The notes under the pieces: generated by a model | The model's input: the letters and a program-made list of their open reading frames with translations, nothing else | Database searches by the model: none | What the model was told of the DNA's origin: nothing | Source of the DNA: Amblyomma americanum | Lineage: Eukaryota > Arthropoda > Arachnida > Ixodida > Ixodidae | DNA length: 64,000 nt | Direction of reading: 5' to 3' | Assembly: GCF_052857255.1 (NCBI RefSeq) | Contig: NC_135507.1 | Location: 78,598,850 to 78,662,849, forward strand | Position numbers and translations under genes: made by a program | Shown here: positions 33,020 to 44,039 of the stretch, in pieces | Layout: the number at the start of each line of letters is the position of its first letter | How positions within the stretch are numbered: the stretch's first letter is position 1

Positions 33020-33480
33020 TGAGCTACCGAGTGATGACGTCACAGCCGCCTTTTAAGCCTGACCGTAACTAAATATGAACGTAATTAAGCTATACCGGTG
33101 TCTTACAGGCTGTACTCACCGACCCCGTTACGAAATGCCATTAATGCGATCATGACGTCATCGTTTATATATTTATAAGCAATGAATTTAAGCCTAACTA
33201 TAACTAAATTTAACTTCATTAGCTAATTTTGGTGCCCAACGGTTTCTACTCATCTAGACGATTCCAAATATCTAATTTGTTTTTGGATGGCCTCATTAAT
33301 TACTTATTATAAGCGAGTAACCATAGTCACGTGACTAAGTAAATATGATGTCACAAAATCAGTGACCTTACCACTTATTCATCAATCCGCTATACAAATG
33401 ACGTCACCAAATCAATCACCCTCTGGGTTGCTATATCGATTTACTATGGGGCCGCCATCTTCAATTCCTCGGTTTTACGC
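33020..33480. repeat. Region rich in TGACGTCA palindromes
   Basis: TGACGTCA or one-off variants occur at about 33034, 33152, 33348 (TGATGTCA) and 33400 within an AT-rich stretch. Repeated words such as AAGCCTAAC/AAGCCTGAC and CAAATCAATCACC/CAAAATCAGTGACC also occur. It is probably an old dispersed repeat rather than a real CREB-site cluster. Confidence 0.4.
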
Positions 33481-35126
33481 CAAAGGGAGGTGGCAGCAGA
33501 CCCCACGATATATAGAAGCGTCATGAATAAGAGCTAACGATCCTTAAACTTTATAAATCTTTGAAATATTTTGAAGGGCCATCTTTATACTTCTCCGGTC
33601 TGGGTACCCGATTTTGCTTTGCTATTAGTCTCCTAAGGTACTTATCAAGGCAGTGTGATCAGCGAATCGGGAATTGCCAGGCTATTACCGATCAGCACTC
33701 ACCGCTAACTCTTCTCAGTCCACGGTCCTGAATGCATAATTTTTACCTGCGGTGAATAGTACTGAATGGACATTGTCACCCTGGACGGACGTCCTTTCTG
33801 ACTTGGATTTTATTACTTTCCTTACGAATGTATATTGTACCTACAAGACCGCTATAGTTGCATTTTTCAGCAGCTTTGCATATTTATCTTCTAAACACTG
33901 GAAAGGCAATGTCCACTGAACTGGTATGGATTCAGATAAGTGAAACGTTTTCTCCTACTATACGCAGGATAATATCGGGGTTGCTTATATTCTGCGTATA
34001 TCTTTATCACCTGGTTCAAGGTGTAAATGTGGGCCACAACCACTCGCCGTTAGGAATGCCAGCCACCTTCTTTGGTCACGAAAGTCTGATTCCTGAAACA
34101 TTTCAAGATTATCTTAGCGAATACCTTGTATGATGATGGTATATTTGCTGATGCAAGCTGTGCTACTACGGCATCGAGAAGTTCTTTTGCTCAGCTTATC
34201 CCGCTGTCTCTGGTACAGGAAATTCATCTTGAACTCTTATTACCTATAGAGTATTTTCAGCACTCAACGCTAATTTCGCGCTCCTCAATGCGCGGGAGGC
34301 GTTGCAGTGAATTTTTGAACAAAACAAAAGTGATGATGATGACTGCCAGCGCCTAAACTCAGAACAATATTACAGACGGAATAACAATGGTCGTACCCTC
34401 GTCTTAGTCTGAATTATTTTACGATTCGACATGGTTTACTCCTTCAGTTGAGTAGTACCGCAACCCGGTTAAAAAATAATTTGATTCACATGTGGAATAA
34501 TTTGAACATTTGCCAATACTTAAACACTCGGATAATCATGGGACACCTTCGGCAGCTCCTCGAAATCTGCCCGATCGACTCACGCCGGACGTCCACGAGA
34601 AGTTATCGCTCGGAGTGTTCACGAAAATTTCATTTCGTGTATCGTGTGTATCTTAATTTCCTTTGTCTGCACTTTGTTCAGCGCTTTTGCGCGGCTAAAC
34701 GTCCGGCAACAAATACACATTTTTTTCTTATCGCGTTCCTATCGTGGCAAGATCTGACTGATTTCTGAAGCATGAAGGGTGAATGAGGTACATTGTCTTC
34801 AATGTAATTTCTAGAATCGCCTAACTGCCAGCCTCAGCGGAGTAACACTCCAAACAGCTGGATACAGGCACTAAACCATTCAATTTCGTCATGCTTTAAG
34901 AAATTAAGTTTCGAGCCATTTTTTGGATGAACACAAGCCATGCAGGGGCAGATGGCATCTCGCGTCTTGTGCTCGGCAGTAAAATTTCAAGTTGAAGAAA
35001 TTTTCTTTTCATTCGTGCCGACGCACCTAGCTTCGCTAAATGCATTGTAGAAATTCAGGTTCACTTGCAAGAATGCAGGTTTTAATGAATGAATGCAGCA
35101 TTCGCATGGTACGCTCTGGATTATTT
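33481..35126. other. No gene recognised
   Basis: AT-rich DNA. Plus-strand open frames of 91, 76 and 106 codons lie at 33858-34768 but show no domain or splice-site support. Confidence 0.4.
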
Positions 35127-35249
35127 CAGTTGAGTTGAGTTGAGGTGTTGAATGCTACAGGTGGTGTTAGCCTTGCTTTATCTGCCGGCAATTGCTCCAG
35201 CGTAGTGTCCCTTCTGTATTAATAACGTCCTAAAGCCTGTCGCATCTAC

Positions 35250-35515
35250 CCCGCTATGCGCACAGTCTCTTATAATAGCACACATTCTCTCGCGCAGTCA
35301 CCATCTATGCACACAATCAATCCACAGAGTCTACATCACAGTCCGCTCCAGAAGTCACCATCTATGCACATATTCAGTCAGAGTAGAACATAGGCCATTG
35401 CAGTGCCACAATCCATACACACATTCACTCACAGTATAACGTAGTCCACTCCGGCAGACACCATCTACGCACACATTCAATCACAGTAGGCCATAGTGCG
35501 TTCCTGCTGTCACCA
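35250..35515 (-). repeat. Minisatellite in LINE 3' UTR (about 52-bp unit)
   Basis: Four to five imperfect tandem units with the plus-strand core CACCATCTATGCACACATTC, then AATCACAG and a variable ATAGTCC(A/G)CTCC. Unit starts lie near 35299, 35357, 35408 and 35462. The last CACCATTTAG overlaps the LINE stop codon. Confidence 0.75.
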
Positions 35516-36516
35516 TTTAGAAACATGATCCATGTCCTGCAGAAATGTTAAAAGAAGGCGTGCAGCCTCCCTTCTGCATGTCTGGTTTCCACTCTGGTAG
35601 ACAATGTCCTGAACTGTACTGTGACGGGTTCCTGTCTTCTTGAAGGAAGCGGACATCACATACCTTTCCGCGTTGTACTCTGGGCAGTCAATAATATAAT
35701 GTTCGATATCCCCGCACACACCACATAAAGAACAGAGCGGAGAAGATGCTATGCCCGTCTTATGCATCCAGGCAGGAGTGCGAGCAGAGGCCGTGCGAAT
35801 TCGATGTAGTAGAGTCGCCTGGGATCTTCTCAGTCCTTTGGTCACACATGTCTTGTGCACTCCGCAGGGTACTGAAATGATCGAGCACCGTTTTCCTGTA
35901 AAGATATTTTCATCTTGAGATACTTTTTTTATGGACTCCTTGAGAGAGCTTTATGGGCGAGTCTGTCTGCCATCTCATTACCGTTGACTCCTGTGTGAGA
36001 GGGCACCCATTGGAAATATAAAGAAAAGCCTCTGCTGTGTAGATTCTGCAACAAGCGCAGAGATCTTAAAGACAAGACATCAGTAGGGAATCCGCGCTCT
36101 AACTTCTGAAGGGCAGATTTTGAATCAGTTAGGATGAGAACAGGTTGAGCCGGACAAGACCCTAACTTCCGTAAAGCCGCCTCAATAGCAACACTTTCAG
36201 CCGTTGTGGAGGATACGACAGCAGTAAAGCGTACGGACCACTTACAGTCCAAAGAAAGAATGTAAAAAGCCACTGCGCTAGCTTGTTTGACATTGTCCAC
36301 AGAACCATTCGTGAAAATTTGATGATGGCGGGCACACTCTGCTTCCAAATGTTCAAGTACAAGCGAACGCGTTGCTGCCAAAGGAGACCTGCGCTTTGCG
36401 CTCACATGGGGAATTGTGACCTTACCGTCGAGGTTCGGAAACGACCAGGGGGGTTTCAACCGTTTGCTTTGCCTTCGGACATTAAAGCCTAAAGAAGTAA
36501 GAGTATTGAGTGCCAA
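35510..36516 (-). pseudogene. LINE RNase H and C-terminal Cys/His region
   Basis: The first frame (36516-35929) is an RNase H domain. The first catalytic position reads FTNGS instead of the usual TDGS (AAT at 36307-36309). AESVAIEAAL, LTDSKSAL and VNGNEMADRLA keep the remaining acidic residues. A frameshift near 35900 leads to a second frame (35860-35510) with RIRTASARTPAWMHK and CSLCGVCGDIEHYIIDC, a zinc-knuckle-like tail. RNase H would remove the RNA strand during target-primed reverse transcription. Confidence 0.75.
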
Positions 36517-36765
36517 GTAAGCATTCGACTCATATCTCTTGCAGAGCCGCTGGATGAGGGATCACCCAGATACCGTCTCTCCTAGGCGGCCAAGATACAT
36601 TAGTAGTCTCTGAGAAGTGACAAGGCTAAGAGGTTTCGATAGAGGCTCATGAAGTACTGCCTCATTCGCAGCCGCCTGAGAAACTCCAATGCCTCTTCTT
36701 AGGCCCTTTCTGTGGACAACTTCGAGACGTTCAAGTTGTGATGCCGAGGGTGAAATTAAAGGTGG

Positions 36766-37898
36766 TTAATACATTATCCGACTGACCTCCAGCGCTTCAA
36801 AAAGTTTGACCATTGAATAAGGACGTTTTCCCCATTGCTCAAGTTCAATTCTACGGATCACATTGAGACGCGAAGATATAGATGAAACAATCGCGTCTAC
36901 AGGTTTTCGCCACTGTAGACGGGAGTCAATAATTACGCCCACTAAACGCGTGTGGTTGAACTCACGGATGCCAGAGTGACTGAGGGCTATCTTCAACCGC
37001 ACGTGACGTGTTGCTACACCTGGAAACAGAACAAAGCCGGATTTTTCCGCTTACAAAGACAATCCCACTCCTTGAAGGTAAGCTTGTGCCGAAAGTAGAG
37101 CCTGTTGAGCTACCAGGGCTAATTGCTTATGTTGGTAGCCAGTAATCCAAATACAGATGCCGTCAGCATATCTTGACATAGGCACTTGCCTGCAACTTTT
37201 TTTCAACGAATCGGGAGGGCCAGCCATTACGACGTTAAAGAGCGTGGGGGAAAGAACACTTCCGTGCGGCACACCTCGTGATAGAACACTTTCGGTGCTT
37301 AACGTACTCCCTAACCGTACACGAACCGCACGATCACTTATAAACTTGTAAATTAATCTTAACAATGGCCCTGTATGCCCATGCCTTGCAAACTGTTTAG
37401 AATTGAGCTCTGAAGCACGTTGTCGTAAGCTTTCGCAACTTCAAGAAAAATGGCTAAGGTGGAAAGGCCGAAAGCTCTCTGGTGTTCAGTGTGACTCAAC
37501 GAGTCTAAGACGCTATCTTGGGCAATAAGACCTCGGCGGAATCCTGTCATGCATGTTGGCAGTGCCTTGCTGTCCTCAAGCCACCACGATAAGCGTTCAT
37601 TTACCAGCTTCTCCATCAACTTAGCTACACAGCAGGTCAATGACACAGGGCGATACGAGGCAAGGTCTGTCATGTCTTTGCCAGGGTTCAGTACTGAAGC
37701 TACATTTGCCACCTTCCATGACGGAGGAACATCGCCAGTCTCCCAAACTCGATTGATGAAGTTGAGAAGCTCCTTCCTGAGTTGCAAGGGTGGATTATTC
37801 AGCATTTGATTGGTGATGCCGTCGGGACCTGGTACACACCGGCGGCGCAGACCACTGAGCGCAGTCTGAAGCTCACGAAGCGTGAACGGGACGTCCAT
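36766..37898 (-). pseudogene. LINE reverse transcriptase (broken)
   Basis: Frame 1 (37898-37359) has TALSGLRRRCVPGPDGI, SYRPVSLTCCVAKLMEKLV and GFRRGLIAQDSV. Frame 2 (37365-37051) has RGVPHGSVLSPTLFNV and the active-site motif RYADGICIW, in which the second aspartate of YADD is glycine (GGC, 37159-37161). Frame 3 (37002-36766) is thumb sequence, TRLVGVIIDSRLQW. Two frameshifts and the lost aspartate make it non-functional. Confidence 0.8.
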
Positions 37899-38449
37899 AA
37901 TAGACCTGGAGCAAGCAGGTGGTGTACATATATATCTATTCCAGAATTAGCACGTACGAGTGCGCCTGCAAATTCCTCTGCCAAGCACGCAATAGGTTTT
38001 TCCTTGCGTAGTGCAAGACCTTCAAAAGACTTCCAAGGACGAGATTCTCCAGCAAGGCTGCCAATAACTCGCCATATTCTCGTCATCGGTGAGAACACAC
38101 TCAAACTAGCGCAGATTGAGGCCCATTGCGACCTGTACTGCTTGTTCTCGTGGCGTCTAATGGTAGAATTCAGCCTATCGAAGGTCGTCTTCAGTTTCCT
38201 GTCGTCCTTCTTCCGCACGAGTTGGCGCTCCGCCCTTCTCGCTGCGCAAAGGGTCCTGAGTTTTAAATCCGGGCCCGAAAATGATCACATAACTTGACCG
38301 TCGTAGTTGCTACTAGCTTACTAGAAATCATTTTGTCAACAACATCACCAGTAACACGTTCAAGGTGCTCTGTGTACTTTTCCCAGTTTACCACATTGGT
38401 AATTTTAGGACCATGCATAAGAAAGTCGGCAGGAAACAAAAAATCGGAT

Positions 38450-38862
38450 AGTGATCACTTCCCATGCGGTCAAGCGCTGTTGACAACCTCACGCGGACGA
38501 CAGGTGAATGCAGTGTCAGGTCTACAGCTGTCGCTGAAGCTGGAGACCGGAAGAAATGGGGCTTTCGTCATTTGCAACACACAGGTCCAAACAGTCAATA
38601 ACGTCTGCGAGTTTGCGTCCACAGGAATCCGTGTTCCTGTCACCCCAGACGGCATGACGGGCGTTGAAATCACCGCAGATGATTCGAGGAGCTGGGCAGC
38701 GGGCGCAGAGCTGCTGTAGAAACAAATCCAATGCTACCTTCTTCCGCGGCGACACGTCACGGATGCAATAGAAAGGTTTAGAGAGCCGAGCTGTATTCTC
38801 ACAGCCGCTATCTCAATTTCATCCGTGCAAAAATCTGCAACGCTTAGAGAATTATTTCACTC
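38450..38862 (-). pseudogene. LINE EEP endonuclease fragment
   Basis: The minus strand reads DEIEIAAVR, then (frameshift) SPRKKVALDLFLQQLCARCP, IICGDFNARHAVWGD and then DTAFTCRP. GDFNARH is the conserved endonuclease core. The N-terminal third of the domain is absent because the element is truncated at about 38862. Confidence 0.75.
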
Positions 38863-39330
38863 ACGTAGCGGTTGATGATTTTTCCTATAGGTTTATTTCT
38901 CCTTAATTCAACTGCTATTAAGCAGCAATCCACATGTCTAAAAAGCTGAAAGTTAATGTGAGGACGTCCGTGGCAGAAAGTATGTGAACGCGACGGCGTT
39001 AAGGAGCTCGTGTCGCCGTAAAGCTGGTGTCATCGGCGTCGGCCGTGAGCGAAAAATACTTCCTCCTCCTCCTCGCAATGTACGCCACTGCCCCAACAGT
39101 TAGCGCGCGACGGCAGCGCAAGGAAAGGAAGGGAAGCCTGTCACATGTTTCGGTGGTCCACCCACACGCGCCGGAAGGGAAAGAAAATGAAATGAAAAAT
39201 GGTTTTAAGGAAAGGAAGTGAGGCCTGTGTCACATATCTCTGTGGACGCCCGAACCGCACCGTAAAGAAAGGAAAATTAAATGAAAATTGATTTTTAAGG
39301 AATGGAAGTCAATTTTTAAGGAATGGAAGT

Positions 39331-39632
39331 ACCCGCCGCCGTGGCCCAGTGGTTAGGGAGCTCGACTACTGATTCGGAGCACCCGGGTTCGAACCCAACC
39401 GCGGCGGCTGCGTTTTTATGGAGGAAAAACGCTAAAGCACCCGTGTGCTGTGTGATGTCAGCGCACGTTAAAGATCCCCAGGTGGTCGAAATTATTCCGG
39501 AGCCCTCCACTACGGCACCTCTTCCTTTCTTTAACTCCCTCGTTTAGCCCTTCCCTTACGGCGCTGTGTATGTGTCCAACGATATATGAGACAGATACTG
39601 CGCCATTTCCTTTCGCCAAAAAACTATTATTA
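39331..39632 (+). mobile_element. Full Ruka SINE with 15-bp TSD
   Basis: The 15-bp TTAAGGAATGGAAGT flanks it at 39316-39330 and 39633-39647. The left copy is itself preceded by another TTTTTAAGGAATGGAAGT, so the word occurs three times. Block A has no SINE here. Confidence 0.92.
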
Positions 39633-40109
39633 TTAAGGAATGGAAGTGACGCGTCTGACATATCTTTAGTTTGGGCGTAGTGGGGCCGTGAGGGCACGCA
39701 GGAATCACGCGGTGAGCGGCGAACAGCGCAGCGCACATCCAAAACGTGTTCACCACGAAGCTTGCGGCTTGCTGCCCGTTCGTTCTGCGAGGAAGCTATG
39801 CTGGCGTTCGTGGCATGACGTGTGTCGAGAACTATAGGCCGACGAATTGAGACTGCAACTTGAGTCCTGCGCGTTTCGGCAAGGCGCCTCGCAGCCCTTC
39901 TACGTGGTTTGCCGCTCCACGTGTCCGTTCCGTTTCACCGTAAATAGCAGAGCGATTTGTCATACGGGCAAGGCGTCGCGCCGTACGGGCGATGGCGTTC
40001 CGTGGACTCCCTGGCAGTGCTGCAACACGCTGTCGCGTTCCGCTCTTAAAGGCAGCTTAAGTGCCGTGAATTTTTTTTACAATGTGAATTTGAGGTGACG
40101 GTGACGAAG

Positions 40110-40917
40110 GAAGGAAAGAGGAAAACGTTTGTTGAGCTCTAGAGAGTAGGTGAGCAATTTGGCGGAATCAGACGGTGTCTTCCGTCTTCTTAGCAATGGG
40201 CGTCTGCGCCTAGTCCAAGGCTCCGCTGGATGCCGCTGCCAGCTGTGCTCACCGGATTAGCCCAAGTTGGACGTCCTGACGGTCGCTGGAAAGCATTCCT
40301 TCCCATTTCTCCGCACTCGGGTTTGGTATTTTTGATGCCACCTCTATTATCTGGCAGGCCCACGTTATGTGGTAGAGCGTGGGTGTTTAATGGCACCATG
40401 GGCATTTGTCTGTGTATTTTGTGGGTTGTATTTTGTTGAGTGTATTCAGATTCGGGTATGAGCCCGTCTGTAGCAGCCTCCAGGCGACGGCCTCTTCCCT
40501 GGAGAGAGATTTATGTGGTGGGAGTACCGTTTCCTGCAGGCTTTGTAGTGGTTTAAGATTGCCGAGTAATCTCTAGGGACAGGTTCGGCTTCCTCGAGGT
40601 CGCCTGTGGGGGGAGCTCGGTAAAAAGTGTGCCCTCGAGATACCCTGTCGACCGCTTGGTTGCCTTGGTTGCTCTGTGACCTATTCTGCCTAACATGAAG
40701 TTTCGGCGTGCCGTTTGAGAGTCGGTTAGTATTCTTAAGGATCGCTTTGTCGGGTAGCCCTCCGCTGCCGCTAGAGCGACGGCCACTTCACCCTCGACTA
40801 CCGTGCAGTCCCGTAGCGACGCGCTGATGATTTCCCGCATGTCCGAGTTTATCAAAGCCGCTACCGCATTGGGGTTGTTTCGTCCCGTCCTTCTGGAGTA
40901 TGTGGCTGCGTCCGAAG
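40110..40917 (-). pseudogene. LINE 3' end inserted in block B, minus strand
   Basis: At the right the minus strand reads VVEGEVAVALAAAEGYP and RSLRILTDSQTARRNFMLG, an RNase H domain with its TDS aspartate. Decayed C-terminal sequence continues to 40110. Block A lacks it: there CTGACGAAGAATTTTGC is continuous, whereas in B GACGAAGG precedes and CCGAAGAATTTTGC follows the insert. A short target duplication (CGAAG) is likely. Confidence 0.65.
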
Positions 40918-41041
40918 AATTTTGCAGTCCACCAAGTCCAAGAAGCTTCGGCCCTTCAGTGACAAGGGCACTGGACGGGATCATTTGACGAGAGTACACG
41001 CGATCAATCCTGTCGGCTGAGGCAGCGTTTCGATACAGTCG

Positions 41042-41242
41042 AACCGCAATGGCGCCGTTGTGCTGTGCGATGTCAGTGGACGTTAAAGCCCTCCAGATGA
41101 CCGAAATTATTCCGGAGCACTCCACTACGGCACATATTTTTCTTTTCTTAGTTCTGCCTTTATCCCTTCTCTTACGGCGCAGTTCGGGTGTCCACCCAGA
41201 CATGTGAGACAGTTAACTGCGTCATTTCCTTTCTTCAAAAAT
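41042..41242 (+). repeat. Old Ruka-like SINE (block B)
   Basis: Counterpart of 12893-13086, with GTGCTGTGCGATGTCAGTGG and CCACCCAGACATGTGAGACA. Confidence 0.65.
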
Positions 41243-41254
41243 GTGAATTGTAAA

Positions 41255-41515
41255 TTGGTTGTTGGGGAAGGGAAATGGTGCAGTATCTCACATCTAGGCG
41301 TGGGCCACACAGGTCGCCGTCAGCCATGGGTTGATGGCCATCTGACACGGAAACGTCCACACATGCTCTCTGACGAAAATAGGGCGGACACCTAAACCGC
41401 GCTGTAAGGGAACGGATAAAGGAGGAACTGACAGAAGGAAGGAAGGAAGAGGTGCAATAGTGGAGGGCTCCGGAATAATTCGAGCACCTGGGGATATTTA
41501 GCGTGCACTGACAAA
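41255..41515 (-). repeat. Old Ruka-like SINE with internal insertion (block B)
   Basis: Counterpart of 13097-13270, interrupted at about 41293-41392 by sequence containing GGGTTGATGGCCATCTGACA that block A lacks. Confidence 0.6.
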
Positions 41516-41579
41516 TTTTTGTTTTCAGTTTTGCCGTGTTCTTGTAGTATAACGAAAATAATAGTTTATAGGAAAGACA

Positions 41580-41788
41580 AAAACGCGCTCGTGTTCTGTG
41601 CTACTAAAGATCCACAAGTGGTCTAAAATATTCTGGAGCCCTCCACTACCGCAGCTCTTTATTTCTTCTTTCAATAGCACTTTCCTTCTTTCTCTTACGG
41701 TGCGGTTGGGGTGTCCACCGAGATTAGACAAATCTTGCACCGCTTTCTTTCCTCAAACAACCTATTTTTCAAAAGCCAATTTTCATTC
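41580..41788 (+). repeat. Old Ruka-like SINE (block B)
   Basis: Counterpart of 13664-13870, with GTGTTCTGTGCTACTAAAGA and GTCCACCGAGATTAGACAAA. Confidence 0.55.
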
Positions 41789-42759
41789 TACAGCACACGG
41801 CTGTGTATTTTTTTCTCTGTGCGTCGTCAAAAGGGTAAAGCAAATTGAAGAGTAACAATAATATCTCCGCTTCGCCTAAATCACAGATTCTAATGTGACA
41901 TTGATTAAAACTTCGATGCGACGCGGCCAGTACACAATCAGCGCTGAAAGCAAGCAAGGGTTTCGCTTATAATTTGAATTTGTTGAGCAGGAGCCTCTTA
42001 CTGGACCACTGATTTTTCCTGCGCTGCATGCGTTACCTAGCGGCACCTAATGAAGTAAGCACTGCCTCCATTCGCGGTGCTGGTGCTCTCAGCAGCACGG
42101 ACACATGCTGGTGTTGATGTTTGGCTCCACTTGGTGTTGTAATTGTCCCGGCCAGATATACTTGATTATTGGTCTGGCGGTCAAACTTCCCTTTTGTGTT
42201 TAATAAGCGTGTGTAGCTATGGCGAGCCTGCCCGTCTTCGTAAACTTCAATCTTTAAGATCACCTTGCCAATAGGGCGCGAAAGTGTCCGTGAGGTCGCT
42301 TGGGGATTCCTTGGCGCACCATTACGCTGTGATATCGGCACGCTTTTCACGCGACATCACATGCAGCTGTTTTACACGTCATCGCACACAATAATACGGG
42401 ACGCTGACTTGTGGTGCGTAATAGTAGGTTTTCTTTTAATGTCTGTTGCACACACTGCTGTGCGACATGCTTGTACAAATCCTCTGTTTATCCTCCTATC
42501 AAACATCCTCATTAATGAAGAAGTAGTGTCTGGCTCCCGACCGAAGGGTCCCCGGTTCACTTCCGCTTGACAACCTTTTGAAGCAAAAGCTTTATTAGCC
42601 TAGCGGCGCCGATTTCGCTGCGTCTGCACGCACGACCTTGAAGAGGAGGAGCGGAGCTGCGTAGGTAACCACGTGACGCACCACGTGATTCACCGCAGCT
42701 GCAGTCACGCGCTCCGCCGTCGTCGCGGCGCCTGTGCGCTACCTATCCAGTGTCTCGCT

Positions 42760-43104
42760 ATGGACGAAGCAAGTCAGCCGGAGCCGACGTCCTCGAGAGT
42801 GGCTACTCGCAGACGTCGGACCGAGTCTGATCACCCGGTCGACATTGCCAACTGTGCGAGGGATTTAGCGATAGATAGCGAGAGCAAATGCGCTAAAAGG
42901 CCAGCAGAAAGCAACGGTGGGCGGCAGCGTCGCCTGGCTCGACAGCGAGATAAAAGATGCCGAAGAAAGACAGCGACGAACCTTGTTAGCAGCCGAGGCA
43001 GAGACTGGCGATCCGCTGGAAGTGAGTTCTCGCAGTGTGGAACCCGCAACGACCCACGTGGTCCGTCTGTCTGTCAGACTGTGCTTCGGCCCGAAGAACA
43101 TCAC
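42760..43104 (+). pseudogene. Arginine-rich small frame in block B (frameshifted)
   Basis: ATG at 42760 opens MDEASQPEPTSSRVATRRRR and continues AESNGGRQRRLARQRDKR. Relative to block A, a frameshift near 42945 moves the conserved continuation (EIKDAEERQRRTLLAAEAET, then GDPLEVS) into another frame. The two copies share start, codon order and the LEVS ending but are broken at different points. Function is unknown. Confidence 0.4.
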
Positions 43105-43589
43105 AGAGGGACATCACATGTAATACGTGCTTTCGCTTGCATAGCCAGGGTTAGCTCAGCTAAGCCGCAGCCATTTTTTCTTTGTTTGTAGCGGACGTGT
43201 TCTTCTACGCCACTACACCCATTCTAGGGATCTGAACTTCCCAGTCGCGCCGATGCCGGGTTTTCCGCCGAATGGCACCATTAAAGTCTTTGCTTTAGTG
43301 GGTAATGCGTTTTTAGTCAGCGCCTTCATGTCTTCTAAAATCAAGAAGGATTGATATCGGTCGTATTTGATGGCAGTTGAGAGGCGTAAATGTATTTCGT
43401 TTATTTTCTTAATGCTACTTACTAGTACTAACAACGTTTGCAATCCACTCTTGTAAGATAACTTACGCTGACTCTATAAACCCCAATTAGACGGCTGTAC
43501 CTCTCGCTTGCCGTACACATCTGTATGGCACCGTGAAGGGGTAAAGTGGAAAATACCTGCATGTAAGAACACTCCGTCTACGTTGACAC

Positions 43590-43810
43590 CCAACACAGAT
43601 CATTTGACGCGATCTTGCTCTACGTTCCCTTCGCCTACAAACTATTACATGTTAAGGAGGCAACCCCTTTGAACCATTACCTCGTAAATGGCAGGGAGGC
43701 CACAGGACAAAGCCTGTTTCAATGTTGCAGGACGTCACCGATGAGTCGCCGCCTACCTTCATTCCACTCTAAGCACGAATACGCCTATATGAGAGTAATA
43801 AAGGGAGTAT
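43590..43810 (+). pseudogene. Ty3-type integrase scrap (block B)
   Basis: Reads LLYVPFAYKLLHVKEA and NHYLVNGREATGQS, then shifts frame. It is the same post-catalytic scrap as in block A. Confidence 0.5.
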
Positions 43811-43829
43811 GCTTCGTAGAAAACTAGGC

Positions 43830-44005
43830 ACAGGCAAAAACCAGATGTGTGCGTTAAGAGACAATGAGGGCAATGCCATTAGCATTACGGATAAGATCGT
43901 TAATGTAGCCGAAGAGTTCTACACAAATCGATAAAGTAGCCAACGTAGTCAGAACGTTAATGATAGAGACAGTAGCGCACAGCAACGCGACGAGGCCGGA
44001 GAAAG
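43830..44005 (+). pseudogene. RTE-like LINE fragment (block B)
   Basis: GGCACAGGCAAAAACCAGAT to GACAGTAGCGCACAGCA match 15990-16140. Homology then stops and an unrelated LINE tail begins. Confidence 0.55.
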
Positions 44006-44039
44006 AGAGCATTAAACGACAGGTTAAAAACGCGGAAGG

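Larger units (their letters stand above)
35127..38862 (-). mobile_element. RNase H-bearing LINE, 5'-truncated, minus strand
   Basis: It runs from the endonuclease middle (38862) to a pentamer tail (GTTGA)n at about 35127. Order: EEP part (38850-38450), RT (37898-36770), RNase H (36516-35929), C-terminal Cys/His region (35860-35510) and a 3' UTR holding a minisatellite. The family differs from LINE copies 1 and 2. Its 5' break coincides with the left edge of block B. Confidence 0.8.
38858..44005 (+). repeat. Duplicated block B (pairs with 11540-16150)
   Basis: Same landmarks, order and direction as block A (see that entry). Specific to B: Ruka at 39331-39632, LINE tail at about 40110-40917, and about 100 bp of extra sequence inside an old SINE at 41293-41392. 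Homology ends near 44005, shortly after the start of the RTE-like remnant. From 41789 to 42759 it holds only block-shared non-coding DNA. Confidence 0.8.

Noticed and set aside
33858..34768. Three successive plus-strand frames as a possible host gene
   Set aside because: No domain, no convincing splice sites linking them and AT-rich composition.
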